This document shows positions 45,942-59,980 of a stretch of 64,000 nucleotides of DNA, piece after piece (within the stretch, counting starts at the first letter, position 1; every line of letters begins with the position of its first letter). The notes below the pieces were generated by a model. The model ran no database searches. It worked only from the letters and a program-made list of their open reading frames with translations, and was not told the DNA's origin. The position numbers were made by a program, and so were the translations under genes. The DNA comes from Zopfochytrium polystomum (lineage: Eukaryota; Chytridiomycota; Chytridiomycetes; Chytridiales; Chytridiaceae): positions 1-64,000 of the forward strand of contig JAIVFJ010000307.1 in the NCBI GenBank assembly GCA_025765615.1, in the 5' to 3' direction.

Positions 45942-46198
45942 CTTTGGAGGCTTTGCTAAAGGAAAAAAAAAATTTTTTTCCCTCTTTTTTTCACGCAAGC
46001 TTGCAATAAGATGCTCCACGCACGCACGCACCAGTCACACCCTCTGTCCCTCTCTCTCTGTCTCTCTCTCTCTCTCTCGCTCGAATGTATATGCGGTCCC
46101 TTGTCTTTTCGCCGCTTGAATTCCATGCTTCCATCCATGCAGCATTCTCTTCTTTTTCGGGACATCGGATCCAAATTGGCGCGCCGCAATGCCTTCTT

Positions 46199-48776
<2,578 letters not shown>

Positions 48777-49844
48777 TCACTCCTCCTCTTCCTCCTCTTC
48801 CTCTTCTTCTTCACCATCGCCCCAGTCATCATCGTCGTTCTCATAAACTATTTCCAATGGCGTTTTATCGGGGAGCACCACGCCCTTGAGGTAAACAGCC
48901 GGCGGCTCCATAAACATGGCGATGGTCGACTTTGCCAGCTCGGGCAGCTTCTCCAACGCGGTGCCCTTGAAAGCTTCGGCCAAGAACCCAGCGTGCAGCT
49001 CGGGAAGCAGGTCCCTCGGCAAGTTAGCGCACGGCAAATCCTCCGACTGGATGCAGGCCGCGACGGCGATCATCCGCTCCAGCTCGCCGAGCAACCTGCC
49101 CTTGGCCTCGGCCTCCTTCTTCGCTTTTGCGTCCGCGGTCTTGTTGGCGGCGACGTCGGCGGCGTCCTTGTCGGCGCGAAAGTACACGTTCCATTCGTTG
49201 TTGACGTTGTACGGGCCGTACCTGCCGAACGTCGTCGATGCCGCGGCGGGGAGCAGGTCGCGCCAGGGGCGGTACTTTTTCGCAGCGTAGTTTGGGGCGG
49301 TCCAGCGGACCTCGGTCTCGCAGTCGTCGAGATCGGAGCCGCTGGCGACGGCGACTTTCATGCCGGTGGCGCGGTCGGTGACTTTGGCGAACCAGCCGGT
49401 GCCGGCGTCGGCGTCGCCCTCGTCGAAGATCATGGTGAGTTGGATGGGCGGCAGTGGCGCGCGGGTTTGCTTGGCTCGGGAGGGGGTTGGGACGGCGGCG
49501 GCGGCGGCGACTTTAGGGGGTTCAGCTGCGACTGGGGCTGCGTCTGGGGCGGGGGCGGGGACGGGGGCGGAAACCGCAGGAGCCGCTTTGTCGCCGCTGT
49601 AGTTCTTGTTGCTGTTGGGGTAAATGTCAAAGTCGATCTTCTCCTTGCGGCCCTTCTGGCGCGTCCGAGCCAGCGGGAGGACGTGCCAGCGCGCAAAGAG
49701 GGGGCCCTTGTGGCCGGCCAAGTGGGCGTCGACGACGGCTTTGCGGCGGGCCGGGTCGCTGCGCCAGTCTCCCGTCGTCGTCGTCGTGGCGGCGGCGGCG
49801 GCGACGGCGGCTGTCTTCACGCTGGGGCTGCTTGTGTTGCTCAT
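48777..49844 (-). CDS. Unrecognised single-exon protein with acidic tail
   Basis: The ATG at 49844 (MSNTSSPSVKTAA) opens 355 codons without a break. After an Ala/Thr-rich start come WRSDPARRKAVVDAHLAGH and FARWHVLPLARTRQKGRKEK, a Pro/Ala linker, and then a compact part: WFAKVTDRATGMKVAVASG, FGRYGPYNVNNEWNVYFR, LLGELERMIAVAACIQSED, and LPELAKSTIAMFMEPPAVYL. The C-terminus is a run of Asp then Glu, typical of histone- or nucleic-acid-associated proteins and of chaperones. A Lys/Ala-rich helix (DAKAKKEAEAKG) precedes the last domain. No family recognised; probably intracellular. The uninterrupted frame in biased GC-rich sequence supports coding. Confidence 0.6.
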   Translation of the reverse strand: MSNTSSPSVKTAAVAAAAATTTTTGDWRSDPARRKAVVDAHLAGHKGPLFARWHVLPLARTRQKGRKEKIDFDIYPNSNKNYSGDKAAPAVSAPVPAPAPDAAPVAAEPPKVAAAAAVPTPSRAKQTRAPLPPIQLTMIFDEGDADAGTGWFAKVTDRATGMKVAVASGSDLDDCETEVRWTAPNYAAKKYRPWRDLLPAAASTTFGRYGPYNVNNEWNVYFRADKDAADVAANKTADAKAKKEAEAKGRLLGELERMIAVAACIQSEDLPCANLPRDLLPELHAGFLAEAFKGTALEKLPELAKSTIAMFMEPPAVYLKGVVLPDKTPLEIVYENDDDDWGDGEEEEEEEEEEE

Positions 49845-50877
49845 TTTCTTCGCGGGATTGTTGGCCAACGAAGAAGAAGAAATGAGATTCTTTCTTTTTA
49901 TGGAGAAATTGGGACCAACAGAAAAAAAAGAAAATTTAAAAAAAAAAGGAAAAAAGTCGAAGACACCCCCCAACAAGGGGCAGACAGACACCGGACTCCC
50001 GACCCGAAACGAAGAAGACAGCACGCCAATCTATCAGACATCTTACCCAAAACTTTGCCAGACCAGACACGCAGCCCCGGTGGCACACACAACCACTCCT
50101 ATTTTACCAGACCTTGTTTCATCGGATGGGCTGCCTTCCATTCCTTTGACAGCACACACACACCGCACACTGCAACCAACCACCACCGCCACCACTCCAA
50201 CGAAAGCTATTCGTGTGCGACCACCCATTTCAATCACCCTCTGGATCAGGGGGTTTTTTTTTTGCCAAAAAAGCGCACGCTGCCCTCTGAACCGCCCCTA
50301 CAAACGCTTGCTCCAGCGCGGGGTTTCCACAAAATAAAAGAATGTGCGAGCAGAAACCCGCAGTCAAGCTGGGAGGAAGCGATGCGAAGCGAAGCTGGGA
50401 GCTGAGATATGCAGCGTGGTGCAGTAAGCTCTTCCCTCTCTGCGTTTTTTTTTTTTTTTTTTTTTTTGAGCGTGTGTGTGTGTGTGTGGACTCTTTGCAG
50501 TTCATGTGACAAAAAAAATCAACAAATAAAACTGCCCGCCGATTTTGGTTCGACCGCGCCCGTTGTCTCTTGTCTGTGTCTATCTAACCCCAACTTTTCA
50601 AATAATTTATTCGCTCCAACCCAAAGGTGAGGAATCTGCAGCTTGAAAGTTAAAAAAGTACATGCATGTGAAGGAAAAGAAAGAAAGTCCAAGAGGCCAG
50701 AGGGGGCACACATGAGGAAGAGTCAAAGAAGAAGAAGAACAAAGAGGCCAAAAAGAAGAGAAGAAGTCTGAAAGAACAGTAGAAAAAAAACTTAAACCAG
50801 ACAACATCTTAAAATCAAAAAGTCAACACAACAAAAAGCAAAAGGAAAACAAATAATGAGGCAGCAGAAACAGAGGC
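49845..50877. other. Intergenic between unknown gene and LINE
   Basis: 5' flank of the unknown gene, a T-tract (50445-50467) with (TG)n, and purine-rich sequence (50660-50850) that probably includes the LINE 3' tail. Confidence 0.4.
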
Positions 50878-53800
50878 TCAGTCACCTCCCACTGAGACAC
50901 CGCTATCTGTATCAGAGTCAACCCATCCAGATCCATCCGGCTTCCCTGTCACTCCCTGAGTCTCCTTATTCAGCCACCTGTCCCTCGATTCCCTAAACTC
51001 CTTGTTGCGCACTGGATCCCAGTGTGCACACAGAGCTTCCCTAGCTTGCCGCCGCACCTCCATGCGAGTCCTAAGATCTGCCCTCCTATCATCCACTGTC
51101 CCTGCTTCCATCAAATAATGTGCCTCCTGGTCTGCTGTGGTCTCTGAAGCATCCACAAAGTCTCTCATTCCAGCGCATTCCACTTGAATCTTTGCAATCA
51201 GCCTAGCAAGCTTCATCCCCAGCTTCTTTGAAGCAACCCTCGTCTCCTGAGGGATCTTATCCGCATCATTGGCCGTGTAGGGTGCCCAGAAAGTCAGAGT
51301 CTGCAGCAGCAGATCCAGCACTGTGATGTTCCTCCTCGCCTGCTCCAGGCTTGGGATGGACTCAGGGTGGTCTGCCTCCAGGAGGCAGCACACACCTGAA
51401 CATTCCAAGGCATGGTTCCTGTCCAGCTCAGCATCACACTTCTTGCACTTCTGGTGATAGGCCACACAGCCACCCATCCAAGCCACAAGGCATCTCAACC
51501 ACCTCCTGTTAAACATTGCACCAGAACGAACCACCTGGCAGGGCCCCCGGTGAGGGGTACCACCAGGGGTGCCGCCACTCCAGTCAAGTTGGCCTTTTCC
51601 TTATACTTCTCAAGTGACACAGTGTGCATCTTCTGCATAGCGACAGCATCAATGTTCTTGGGCTCAGATCTGGTAACTTCAAGGTCATATGGATAAGTCC
51701 TGTGTCTGACAAACGGAATCTGTGCCAAGGCCTTCTGTGGCACTGACCCAAAATACAGATGCACATCCGGTGTGAACAGAGTGAGCCTGGTGAGGGATCC
51801 TGCAGGAGCCTGCCGCCCCCACTCAGCCATGTACCTGTACATGTGTGCAGTGGTGTTTCTCTGGTCCTGAATGTGGTGCAGTCTGTAGAAATATCTCACG
51901 TTCAACATCTTGTTGCAGGCAACCATCGGCACCACTCCAAAGATCAGATGCATCGCCACAGTGCTGGATGTTTTCCCAAAAGACAGAGCCTGGCACAAAC
52001 ACATGTCCTGGACCTTCTGGGCTGGGGCCAAGAAGGCCTCTGAATTTGGCCTCAGTGCAAACCCATACTCAAGCATGGGTCGCAGGAAACACATGTATAC
52101 CCTGTATGCATTCACAGGCTGGAATCCCCAGCCATTGAACCCTCGAGATTTCAGAAACTGAAGCATCTTCTCAGTCTTCTTCACCCTCATCTGCAGAGAC
52201 ATCTCAAAGTCAATTCCGTTGCAATCACACACAAGTCCCAACTGCAGTGTGGTGTTCTCCTGAGGGAGCACCACTCCATTCATCTGCAACCTCAAGTTCC
52301 GTGTCTTGGAAACAACAATACATTTCTGTGCTGCAAAGGTCATGCCCCGCCTCTGGGACCAGTTGTGGACTTCATCGAGCATATTCTGAAGGACCGCCTT
52401 GTCCCACGCAAACACTGCAGAGTCATCAGCAAACAGCAGAGAGTTGATCTTCAGTCCACTACATTGCAACTGGCTGTGGGGCACCCTGGAGAGCGCCTCA
52501 GGCAGCGAGTTGATGGCAACATTGAACAGCATTGGGGGCAGCACAGTTCCCTGTAGAAACCCCTGGGTCACTGGAATCTGATCAGACTTCTGGCCCATGA
52601 CCAGAAGCTGGCACGCATTAAAGTCAAACAAGGATCTGAGAATCAGCAGCAACTGGTTCCTGGTAAACTCAGGACTCTTGTCATTCTTGGCATTCCAGAT
52701 GGACTCCCACACATAGTTCCTGTTTGTGAAATCAAAGGCAGCCTTGATGTCCAAGTACACCACAGTCAGATCAGGGTACTGTTGCTGAAGCTCATGCAGA
52801 GTGAATGCCTGGTCCATGGTGGACCTGTGGCGCCTGAACCCACCCTGTGAGGGGTGGATCATTCCTTCAACCACTCTTTCCACCTGCGGGGCCAACACCT
52901 GCTCATATACCAGCCTCAACCTTGAGCACAGAGAGATTGGCCTGTAGTTTGCCACATCAGTGTTCACCCCCTTGTTCTTGTACACCAGGGCAACATTCGC
53001 GATCCCCCAGAGTGTGGGAACCACCTGGAGGGCTGCAAGCAGCTGGAAGAATCTCTGCAACACAGGAGCCACCACATGTGGGGCAATGCACACCAGTTCG
53101 CCAAACAGGGCATCCTCCCCTGGGGCTTTGCCCTGGGGTGCAATCTTGCAAGCCTCTTCCACAGCATTCTTCTTGATCCAGGCAACTTCAGATAGCTTCA
53201 GAGGCACCATGGGCCGTTCAGCACTGCAGGCAGCTAAGACATCCTGGTTGACGGCATCAGTACCAGTTGGCTCATGCCCAATGGTTCCCCTAAAATGATC
53301 AGCAAAGTCTGGAAGTTTCTGAGGGTCAAGGGCACACAGGATCATCATTGTTATGAATCACCCTCTGGAAACCTCTGGAACCTTCTAGAACATTCCTTCA
53401 TGGAACCTTGTGGAACCTTCTGGAACCTTCTTTGCTTTCCTGACTTGTCTTGTTGTCATTGGTATCATTGGTATCATTGCATTACTAATTGCTCTTTCTG
53501 GAACTTTCTTGGAGTCTTGACAAGGAACACTCTCAAAAGGTATAAAAGGGGGATGGGGGACCTGTCCCATCCCTCAAGTGAATTATTGTTTCCAATACAA
53601 TCATCACTCCTCTCAGTTCCTTGTCTGCCTTGTCCTGTCCTGCCCTGTTCCTGACAATCATCAGGGTGGGCTTCAGCCTCCATGCGGGACAGGTCCCGCC
53701 GGCGCTTCAGCTCCTCCAAATGCTTCTCCTCAACATCAGGGCCGCCTGCACCACCCCTAAACTTGGTCTTCCCAGCCACTTGGACGCCAGTGTCCACAAG

Positions 53801-54780
53801 CCACTTCACCACCAACTGAGATACAGAATCTGCACAGGCACGTCTGCACTCAAAGGACCACTCCTCCTGAGCTACAGCAGCAACATTCAAAGTCTTCCAT
53901 GCTGAGTGAATCTCTTGTCTCAAGGGCTTCCTAGTCTCTGCAAGTTTCTTCTCATACTGGACTTGTCTCAGCATCAGCCTGCGCACATTCAGTCTCTCAA
54001 AGGGTGGCTTCAAGGTCAAGTGTGTTCGAAGCTCAAAGGTGAGCATCCTGTGATCTGTGAAGGCCAAGTGTTCCTCAGGTGTGTCATGGACAACCAAGTT
54101 ATGCACAGCTCCAAGTCCAGCTCGATTCACAAGGAGCAAGTCAGTGACTCCCCTGCCTACAGGGCCAGCAATTCTAGGTGAGAAGGTGGTCCACTGGCCC
54201 CGAACGGGCTCAACCCTGCTCCATCCTGAACCATCAATCCAAGGGCGCCACCAGTCTACCCCAGCCTGGGCTGCAAGTGAGCACAGCCGTACTCCTGCAG
54301 TGAGGTGTTGAAATCTCCAATGATCAGAAAGGGTGTCTGGGGATTCGCCCTGGCAATCCTGTCTGCTGTTGCTGAGAATGACTGAAGCACCTCCAAATCC
54401 GTCGAGGGTGCAAAGTACACCACTGCCATGATAATCTCCGACATCCTCGCAATGACCCACTCCCCCTTTGTGTCCTTCTCCAGAGTCTGCACCACTAAGT
54501 CCTCCTGCATTCTCCTGCCCTTATGAATGGACACCCCCTTCTTGCCCTTTTGCCCGAGCCGTTCTTCAAACTCCAATGCTGGTCCCCATGAGTCAGCCAC
54601 CAATCCCCTCAATGGGTTATTCTCCACCACAGTGATCCCAGTGTCCGCCAACAAAATATAATCTGAATGGAAATCTGAAAAAGCTTGGTCGATGTTCTTG
54701 ACATGTCCTGAGAGCGAGCAGTTCAAGTTCACAAATCCAAATCTAAGTCCGTCAATCATCAAGCATCGCGTCGGCACCAC
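50878..54780 (-). mobile_element. LINE retrotransposon with APE endonuclease, RT and zinc-knuckle tail; defective
   Basis: Order on the minus strand: endonuclease (54780-54256, with LRFGFVNLNCSL and PFLIIGDFNTSLQ), its end in another frame (GVTDLLLVNRAGLG, LAFTDHRML), then reverse transcriptase (53348-51495) with APGEDALFGELV, VYLDIKAAFDFTNR, TQGFLQGTVLPPMLFN and the catalytic LLFADDSAVFAWD. A C-terminal frame (51534-50878) has CKKCDAELDRNHALEC, a zinc-knuckle-type motif found after RT in several clades. It copies itself by target-primed reverse transcription when intact. Frame breaks at about 54262 and 51545 and a solo LTR between endonuclease and RT show it is dead. Confidence 0.85.
53349..53656 (+). 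mobile_element. Solo LTR with ATCAT target duplication, inside the LINE
   Basis: 308 nt beginning TGTTATGAATCA and ending TTCCTGACA (TG..CA termini), flanked by ATCAT at 53344-53348 and again at 53657-53661. TATA box TATAAAAG at 53541. CTGGAACCTT repeats fill the U3-like part. No internal region remains, so it arose by LTR-LTR recombination. The LINE endonuclease and RT frames lie directly on either side. Confidence 0.92.
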
Positions 54781-55919
54781 TGGGAGCTCCTGCGTCTTCA
54801 GCCCCTCAGGGCTTGGGTGTCTCTAAAGGTTCTGCCTCCGTCTCCGGCTCCTCCTTCCCCTTCCAGAGTGGCCATACCTGTAGTTACGAGAAGGACAGGC
54901 AACACCTGGCAGCCCTTTTCTTGAATCAGTTGAAGAGTAAACTTCCACTAAATATCATGTGTTATCAATAAAGAAAACAGGTGTGTGTAGACGATACTCA
55001 CTCCTTTGACCCTGTGATCCAGGCTATAGAGTGAAGGAAAGCAAATAATAAGCTAAACTTACTTTATTGGGCTGTTGTCTAGGGGGTGTTTCAACCCTAC
55101 TACTTGCCTAGTCCACAAAGTATCCCTACTGATCTGTCTAACAGGCATCTCAAACAAAGAATGAACATTCAGAGAGACAATCCTCTGAGTAATCAGTGCA
55201 GGAGCACCTATTACTTGTGTGGCTGCAGGCTGGTGCAAGGGGGAATGGACGGGCACTCCCAAGGGCGCAACACAACCACAGAATAAAGAGAGATAAGAGA
55301 AAAACAGGTGTTTTTATCGCAGGAACCTAATCTCAAATGCAACAGGAGCAGTTAATAGTGACAGGACGTACAGGGCACAACCTAGCCCCCCTTCTCATGG
55401 GGGGCGCTGCAGGAGCAGCGACAAGGGGGAGAGAGAGAAGGGATCAACTATGTAGGGGTCAGAAGGTTGCCAGCAGGAAACTCACACACAGAAACAGCTG
55501 CGATCATACATGCCCCGTTGGGCTGTGTCAGCGCAATCACTTGACCAACAGGCTTTATTGCATTGCACTCTCCTTCTCAGGCAAAGATTATTCAGGAAAT
55601 GCTGGACAGCATTCTGGAGGAACTGACACTGGACCAGACAAGTTTGCAACCACTTGGAGCCGTTTTGGTGATAGCTGCGACTCCTGCACTTCACATTGCA
55701 GAGTTTAATCCCGTGGTCAAACCCTGTTCGACCTTAAGGCCACTTCTGTCGGCCAACCACTGAGGGGAGAAGGAAGTGGGGCGTGAGGTTCTGGTGGCGA
55801 GGGCGGCGGGTAGCCGAACGGGAGGCTGGTACCAGTCGACGACGGGCATGGGAAACGATTGCGTCTTCCATCATCCTCTGGAGTGGCCAAGTCATCGAGC
55901 ACCAAATCTCAGCCACGAA
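54781..55919. other. LINE 5' flank and spacer
   Basis: The Pro/Ser-rich end of the LINE reading is near 54840. Beyond it is AT-rich sequence with no supported gene. From about 55760 the frame of the WWK gene is open, so its 5' UTR may start here. Confidence 0.4.
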
Positions 55920-56810
55920 ATGCTTCCCGCCGACCTCGCGATCCCCATCGCCTATTATCTCGATCCTCGCGAGCGCCTCATCCTCGCGACCCTCTTCCGC
56001 TTCGACCGCGTCCAAGCATCCTCCTTTGTCGCCCTCCACCACCGTCATGGCGCGCTCGACGTCGCAAGCTTCCGCAACGACATGCAGCTCCTCCGCCTTC
56101 TTGCCGTCCACTTCAAGGAGAGCGACAAAGTGAGGCAGCATTACACCGAGGCGGCGATCGACCGCGCGAGCGAAGAAGGACACCTGGAGGTGCTGGACTG
56201 GTGGAAGGACAGCGGACTGCCCCTCAAGTACAAAGAGGCGATGGACTTGGCGAGCGCGCACGGTCACGTCGCTGTGTTGCAGTGGTGGAAAGACAGCGGC
56301 CTACGGCTCAAGTACCGAGCGGCGATGGACGTGGCGAGCGCCCGCGGCCACGTCGAGGTGCTGCAATGGTGGAAAGACAGCGGGCTCAAGGTCAAGTATA
56401 CAGACAGGGCCGTCAACAGCGCGAGCGCGAGCGGGCAGATTGGTGTCCTGCAGTGGTGGAAGGACAGCCGGTACATTATGAAGTACACGGAGAGGGCGCT
56501 GGACGACGCGCTGCGCAGCCGGTCGGCCGAGGTGCTCGAGTGGTGGGCGCGCAGCGGGCTCGACTTGCTCATCACCGAGCGCCGCTTTCTTCACCTCACG
56601 GATCCGTGGTCGGACGAATATCGGTGGTGGGCGGAGAATCGAGCGCAGATCAACCGCGCCCGCGGCGTGGAGAACAGGACCAAACGCTGGGCGGTCGGCA
56701 CGGGGAGGCCAGACGTTCTGAAGGTGTGGCTGGACATCGGGGTTTTGTCTGGGCGGGCATACTGGGCCAAACGCTTTCCTTTGGTGGCTCTTGATGAACC
56801 TGCTGAGTGA
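55920..56810 (+). CDS. WWK-repeat (ankyrin-like) protein, paralogue 2
   Basis: The ATG at 55920 gives MLPADLAIPIAYYLDPRERL, matching the start of paralogue 1; an earlier in-frame ATG exists at 55848. The head (LILATLFRFDRVQ) looks F-box-like. Five or more repeat units follow: GHLEVLDWWKDSGLPLK, GHVAVLQWWKDSGLRLK, GHVEVLQWWKDSGLKVK, GQIGVLQWWKDSRYIMK and a diverged EVLEWWARSGLDL. Each unit is a helix pair of the ankyrin type, so a protein-binding scaffold is likely. The last ~20 residues differ from paralogue 1 because the frame shifts at a GGG run near 56750; the alternative frame regains LSFGGS and a stop. About 296 aa, single exon. Confidence 0.8.
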   Translation: MLPADLAIPIAYYLDPRERLILATLFRFDRVQASSFVALHHRHGALDVASFRNDMQLLRLLAVHFKESDKVRQHYTEAAIDRASEEGHLEVLDWWKDSGLPLKYKEAMDLASAHGHVAVLQWWKDSGLRLKYRAAMDVASARGHVEVLQWWKDSGLKVKYTDRAVNSASASGQIGVLQWWKDSRYIMKYTERALDDALRSRSAEVLEWWARSGLDLLITERRFLHLTDPWSDEYRWWAENRAQINRARGVENRTKRWAVGTGRPDVLKVWLDIGVLSGRAYWAKRFPLVALDEPAE

Positions 56811-57409
56811 TGGACGAGCTCCGTCTCGCACTCACAAACACAGCAGTGTTTCATTGGCGGCCGGGTTCGGACAAGAAGAAAAAGAAGAGGAGTCGGAGGA
56901 GAAAGTGGTTTGGGGTGGGCAGGCCGGTGGGAGGGTCAGTCGAAGCCAGACCATGGACCCTGACCAACAGTCAGCCAGCTAGTCTCAGGTCCAACCGACT
57001 AGTCGAGACGAGTGTTTGTATTGGAACGGATGCGGGGAAAACTGGAAAAACTACCGAGAACAAAGAGGGAATACCAAAATAAATGTGAAACAAAGTCAGA
57101 GAAGAATTCACAGTGGTAGCGTGGACCGCTGTTGTTGTTTCTCTCCCACACGAAGCTCAATACACACTCTTGTCACGCTCGTGCATCCCGAACGGCTGTC
57201 TTCCCATTCCATCCCATTGCATCTTTTCCCGGGGTCGCACGCCTTTCTTCCGCCAGGGCTTAGGGCCAGCACACAAAGAAGGTAAGGCGCCTCCGCAGAC
57301 TTGCTAAAGTCTAAAAGCAAAAAACTGGAAAATTCAAACCCAGACGCTTGATAACGAACACCAGCACTTCATTGTTTATTGCCAGACGTATCCTTACTTA
57401 ACGGCATCA
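56811..57409. other. 3' flank and spacer
   Basis: Purine-rich stretch (56870-56910) and AT-rich spacer; nothing recognised. Confidence 0.4.
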
Positions 57410-57481
57410 GGGGATTTAGTCTAGTGGTATGATTTCTGCTTTGGGTGCAGGAGGTCCCGGGTTCAATCCCCGGAATCCCCC
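57410..57481 (+). tRNA. tRNA-Pro (TGG)
   Basis: Acceptor GGGGATT pairs perfectly with AATCCCC (57474-57480). D-arm TAGTCTAGTGGTATG. Anticodon stem TCTGC/GCAGG encloses TTTGGGT, anticodon TGG. T-arm CCGGG TTCAATC CCCGG. Discriminator C. No intron. Confidence 0.95.
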
Positions 57482-57984
57482 ATTTAGAAGATAGTAACAA
57501 CCAATGTAAGAAGTATAGTCTATGCCATGTTGTATAGTTACTACTGGAGACACAGTTCCCATCGTCCTTTACGACGACATGCTGGCTGCACATTGCCTCG
57601 TTCCTTCTGATGTAAGATTGTGTGAGCGCGAGTGCTGATAAAACTTGTTGATCAAGTGGATGCAGCTGGGTGCAGTGCATGCTAAACATCTGGTATTTTG
57701 GTGTATAACTTCTAGAGCTGGCCAGCTTCCAACCCTACATGGTCAGATCCCCTTCGGTTCCTCGCCTGCGTTACTGGCAACGACGAGGGTTCCCTTAACA
57801 CTATGAGGTGAGGGGTGCTCAGTCGTACCTGCCGTGATATTGATAAGGAATGTGTCGAGGGGCAGCAAGTAACTTAGTCTTTTCAAAGTGTACAGGGCTA
57901 TTTACCTATCGAGCTAGGCAATTTATGTCTGGCAGATTATGTCACAATGAAGAGGCGACATCGGTGACTGGGTTGTTGAGTGTA
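57482..57984. other. Spacer
   Basis: No gene supported. Confidence 0.35.
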
Positions 57985-58165
57985 GACTGCCTTGCCCTGT
58001 CCTGCCATGTTCCTGACATCATAATTCACTTCACCCTCTCCTACTACTCCCTGCCATCATGTCTGACCCCAACAACACCTTCCCTGATGCAACTGCCTTC
58101 CAAGCTTTGATGGATCAATTTCAAGCCCTTTCAAGACTGACACACCAACAAGCAGGCGGCGGAGT
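57985..58165 (+). mobile_element. Copia LTR 3' end and gag start
   Basis: GACTGCCTTGCCCTGTCC then TGTTCCTGACA (to about 58017) matches the 3' end of the solo LTR at 53349-53656. About 40 nt later an ATG (58059) starts MSDPNNTFPDATAFQALMD, a gag-like N-terminus. At about 58165 the sequence switches to the inverted Copia RT/RNase H piece. Confidence 0.7.
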
Positions 58166-59475
58166 GCATTGCGATGGCACTGGCGTGCCTTCAGTTGGAA
58201 CTGGGAGAGAACATTTGTTGCAAATGCGATATCTGGTCGAGTTTGTGTTGTGAGGTATTGAATTTTCATGAGTGTGGATCAATACCAGCTTGAGTCGCTC
58301 TCACTGAGTTCGATTGACGTTTCGTCATGCATAAAGGTGATAGACATTGGAGTTGATGCAATATCGAGTTCGTCCCACATTTTCTCTTCAGTGAGAATTG
58401 TCCTGGTGTATTCGTCTAGGCCCATCCAAATGCCTTCAGAGTTGCGCTCGAGGTGGATGCGAATCACTTGGCTGACAGTGGTTTCCTCAAGAGACATGCT
58501 TTACTCAGTGCAAAAAGCATCCTCAATTTTTGCGACAAGAGCTGGGGTGTTGGCCATGACATTGATGTCGTCGACAAAGACAAAGATGGTTTCAAATGTT
58601 TGCTGCTGAGGGTCTACTCGAAAGAAGAGGCAGGGCTCAGCAAGAGATTGATTGTAGCCAAGTTTCTTGAAAATAAACTTGCGAAGGGTCAGGAACCAGT
58701 TTCGTCCAGATTGATGGAGTCCATAGAGGCTCTTGAGGAGTTTGCAGAATAGTTTCTTTCCATCTGGAGTGAATCACTCATGGCCTTTTGGTGGGTGCAT
58801 GTAGATTACTTCTTTGAGAAAAGCGTACAGGTAGGCTGTGTTGACATCCATGCTGTGGTACTCGAGGTCAAAAGCAAGGTTGATTGCAATGAGCAGTCGG
58901 ATGGCCTGGATCCGGACGACAGGAGAAAAGGTGTCTGTGTAGTAGATGCCTTCGCGTTGGGTGTTTCATGCAACAAGACGAGCTTTCCATCGCTTCAGCC
59001 AGCCAAAGGGGTTGAGCTTGTAGGCATAAACCCATTTGCAGAACATTGCATGTTCGCCAGGAGGAAGAACTGCCCATTCCCAGACCTTGTGCTCATCCAT
59101 GAGAGAGTGAAGCTCCTCAAGCCCAGATGCAGTCCATTCTTTGTTATAGTCTGATGCATGGGCTTCCTTGTGGGAACGTGGCACTGGTGGGAGTTGTGAT
59201 TGGTGGATTGGTTCTTTTGGGGAAGCGTGGTTCTGGTTTAGCTGATGCAAGGTAAAGGCGCAAGAGATGGCGAGTGATTGTTCGATTTGCAAGTAGCTTG
59301 CGAAGTCCAGTTCGTGCATCTTTGATGTTGACAATGACAGATGGTGGAAGCGGTGATTCAATGACAGGTTCTGGTTCAGTGTTGATGGATGCTGCTATGC
59401 AGTCTGGCGTTGGAGCTAGGCTCTCTTCAGGTTCGTCTTCATCTTCGCCCAGGACGACATGTGAGGACGACAGGC
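58165..59475 (-). mobile_element. Ty1/Copia reverse transcriptase-RNase H relic
   Basis: Read leftward from 59360: WAVLPPGEHAMFCKWVYAYK and WLKRWKARLVA, then YTDTFSPVVRIQAIRLL, MDVNTAYLYAFLKE, LLKSLYGLHQSGRNW, the catalytic FVFVDDINVMA (FVDD for the usual YVDD), and the RNase H start TRPDIAFATNVLSQF with QCHRNALRRLL. Stops and frame changes occur. The 5' part with acidic spacer lies at 59475-59360. Integrase and gag are absent on this strand. Head-to-head with the gag start at 58059. Confidence 0.8.
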
Positions 59476-59763
59476 CTTCAAGCCTGTGACCTCAAATAAA
59501 AGAGTGTATACCCACTTTTTCACTGATAATTGTGAGGATCATCCACCCGTCTCGAAGCGCGTTATACACGCATTCGGCTTGGACTCTGCTGTATATATTA
59601 TTATTTTATTATTATTGGTTGTCCACATAAGCCACCGACTGACACTTGTTGTCGCGCCTGCGTCACCTGTCACTATTATTATTTGTGCCATTATTATTAT
59701 TATTATTCTGTACAATGGCTGCAGACCGAGTGACTCAGTGTCTGCTCAACTGCTGGCATAAGG
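59476..59763. other. AT-rich spacer with (ATT)n
   Basis: ATT triplet tracts (59600-59620, 59675-59710). Nothing else. Confidence 0.45.
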
Positions 59764-59980
59764 CTTCCTTGCTCAGTGGTTAGAGCGCTCCCTTCAATTG
59801 GGAAGGTGCCAAGTTCGAGACATGCAGACTGTTGGGCTGCAAAGTCCACCATGTCCAGCTAATAACCCCTCACTTTTGGAATGACTAAGGACTGAACCAC
59901 TTCTGTGGGAGAAGTGCAAAGTCCAGATGCCCAGCTACCATGATGTAATGCCTCATATGAGTGGTATGAGAAGACAGGGC
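59764..59980 (+). repeat. tRNA-derived SINE-like element
   Basis: TTGCTCAGTGGTTAGAGCGC (A-box) and AAGTTCGAGAC (B-box-like) with a CTCCC-TTCAATT-GGGAA arm resemble a degenerate tRNA head; T-arm and acceptor do not pair, so it is not a working tRNA gene. A non-tRNA body with two CAAAGTCCA words follows. Confidence 0.5.
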
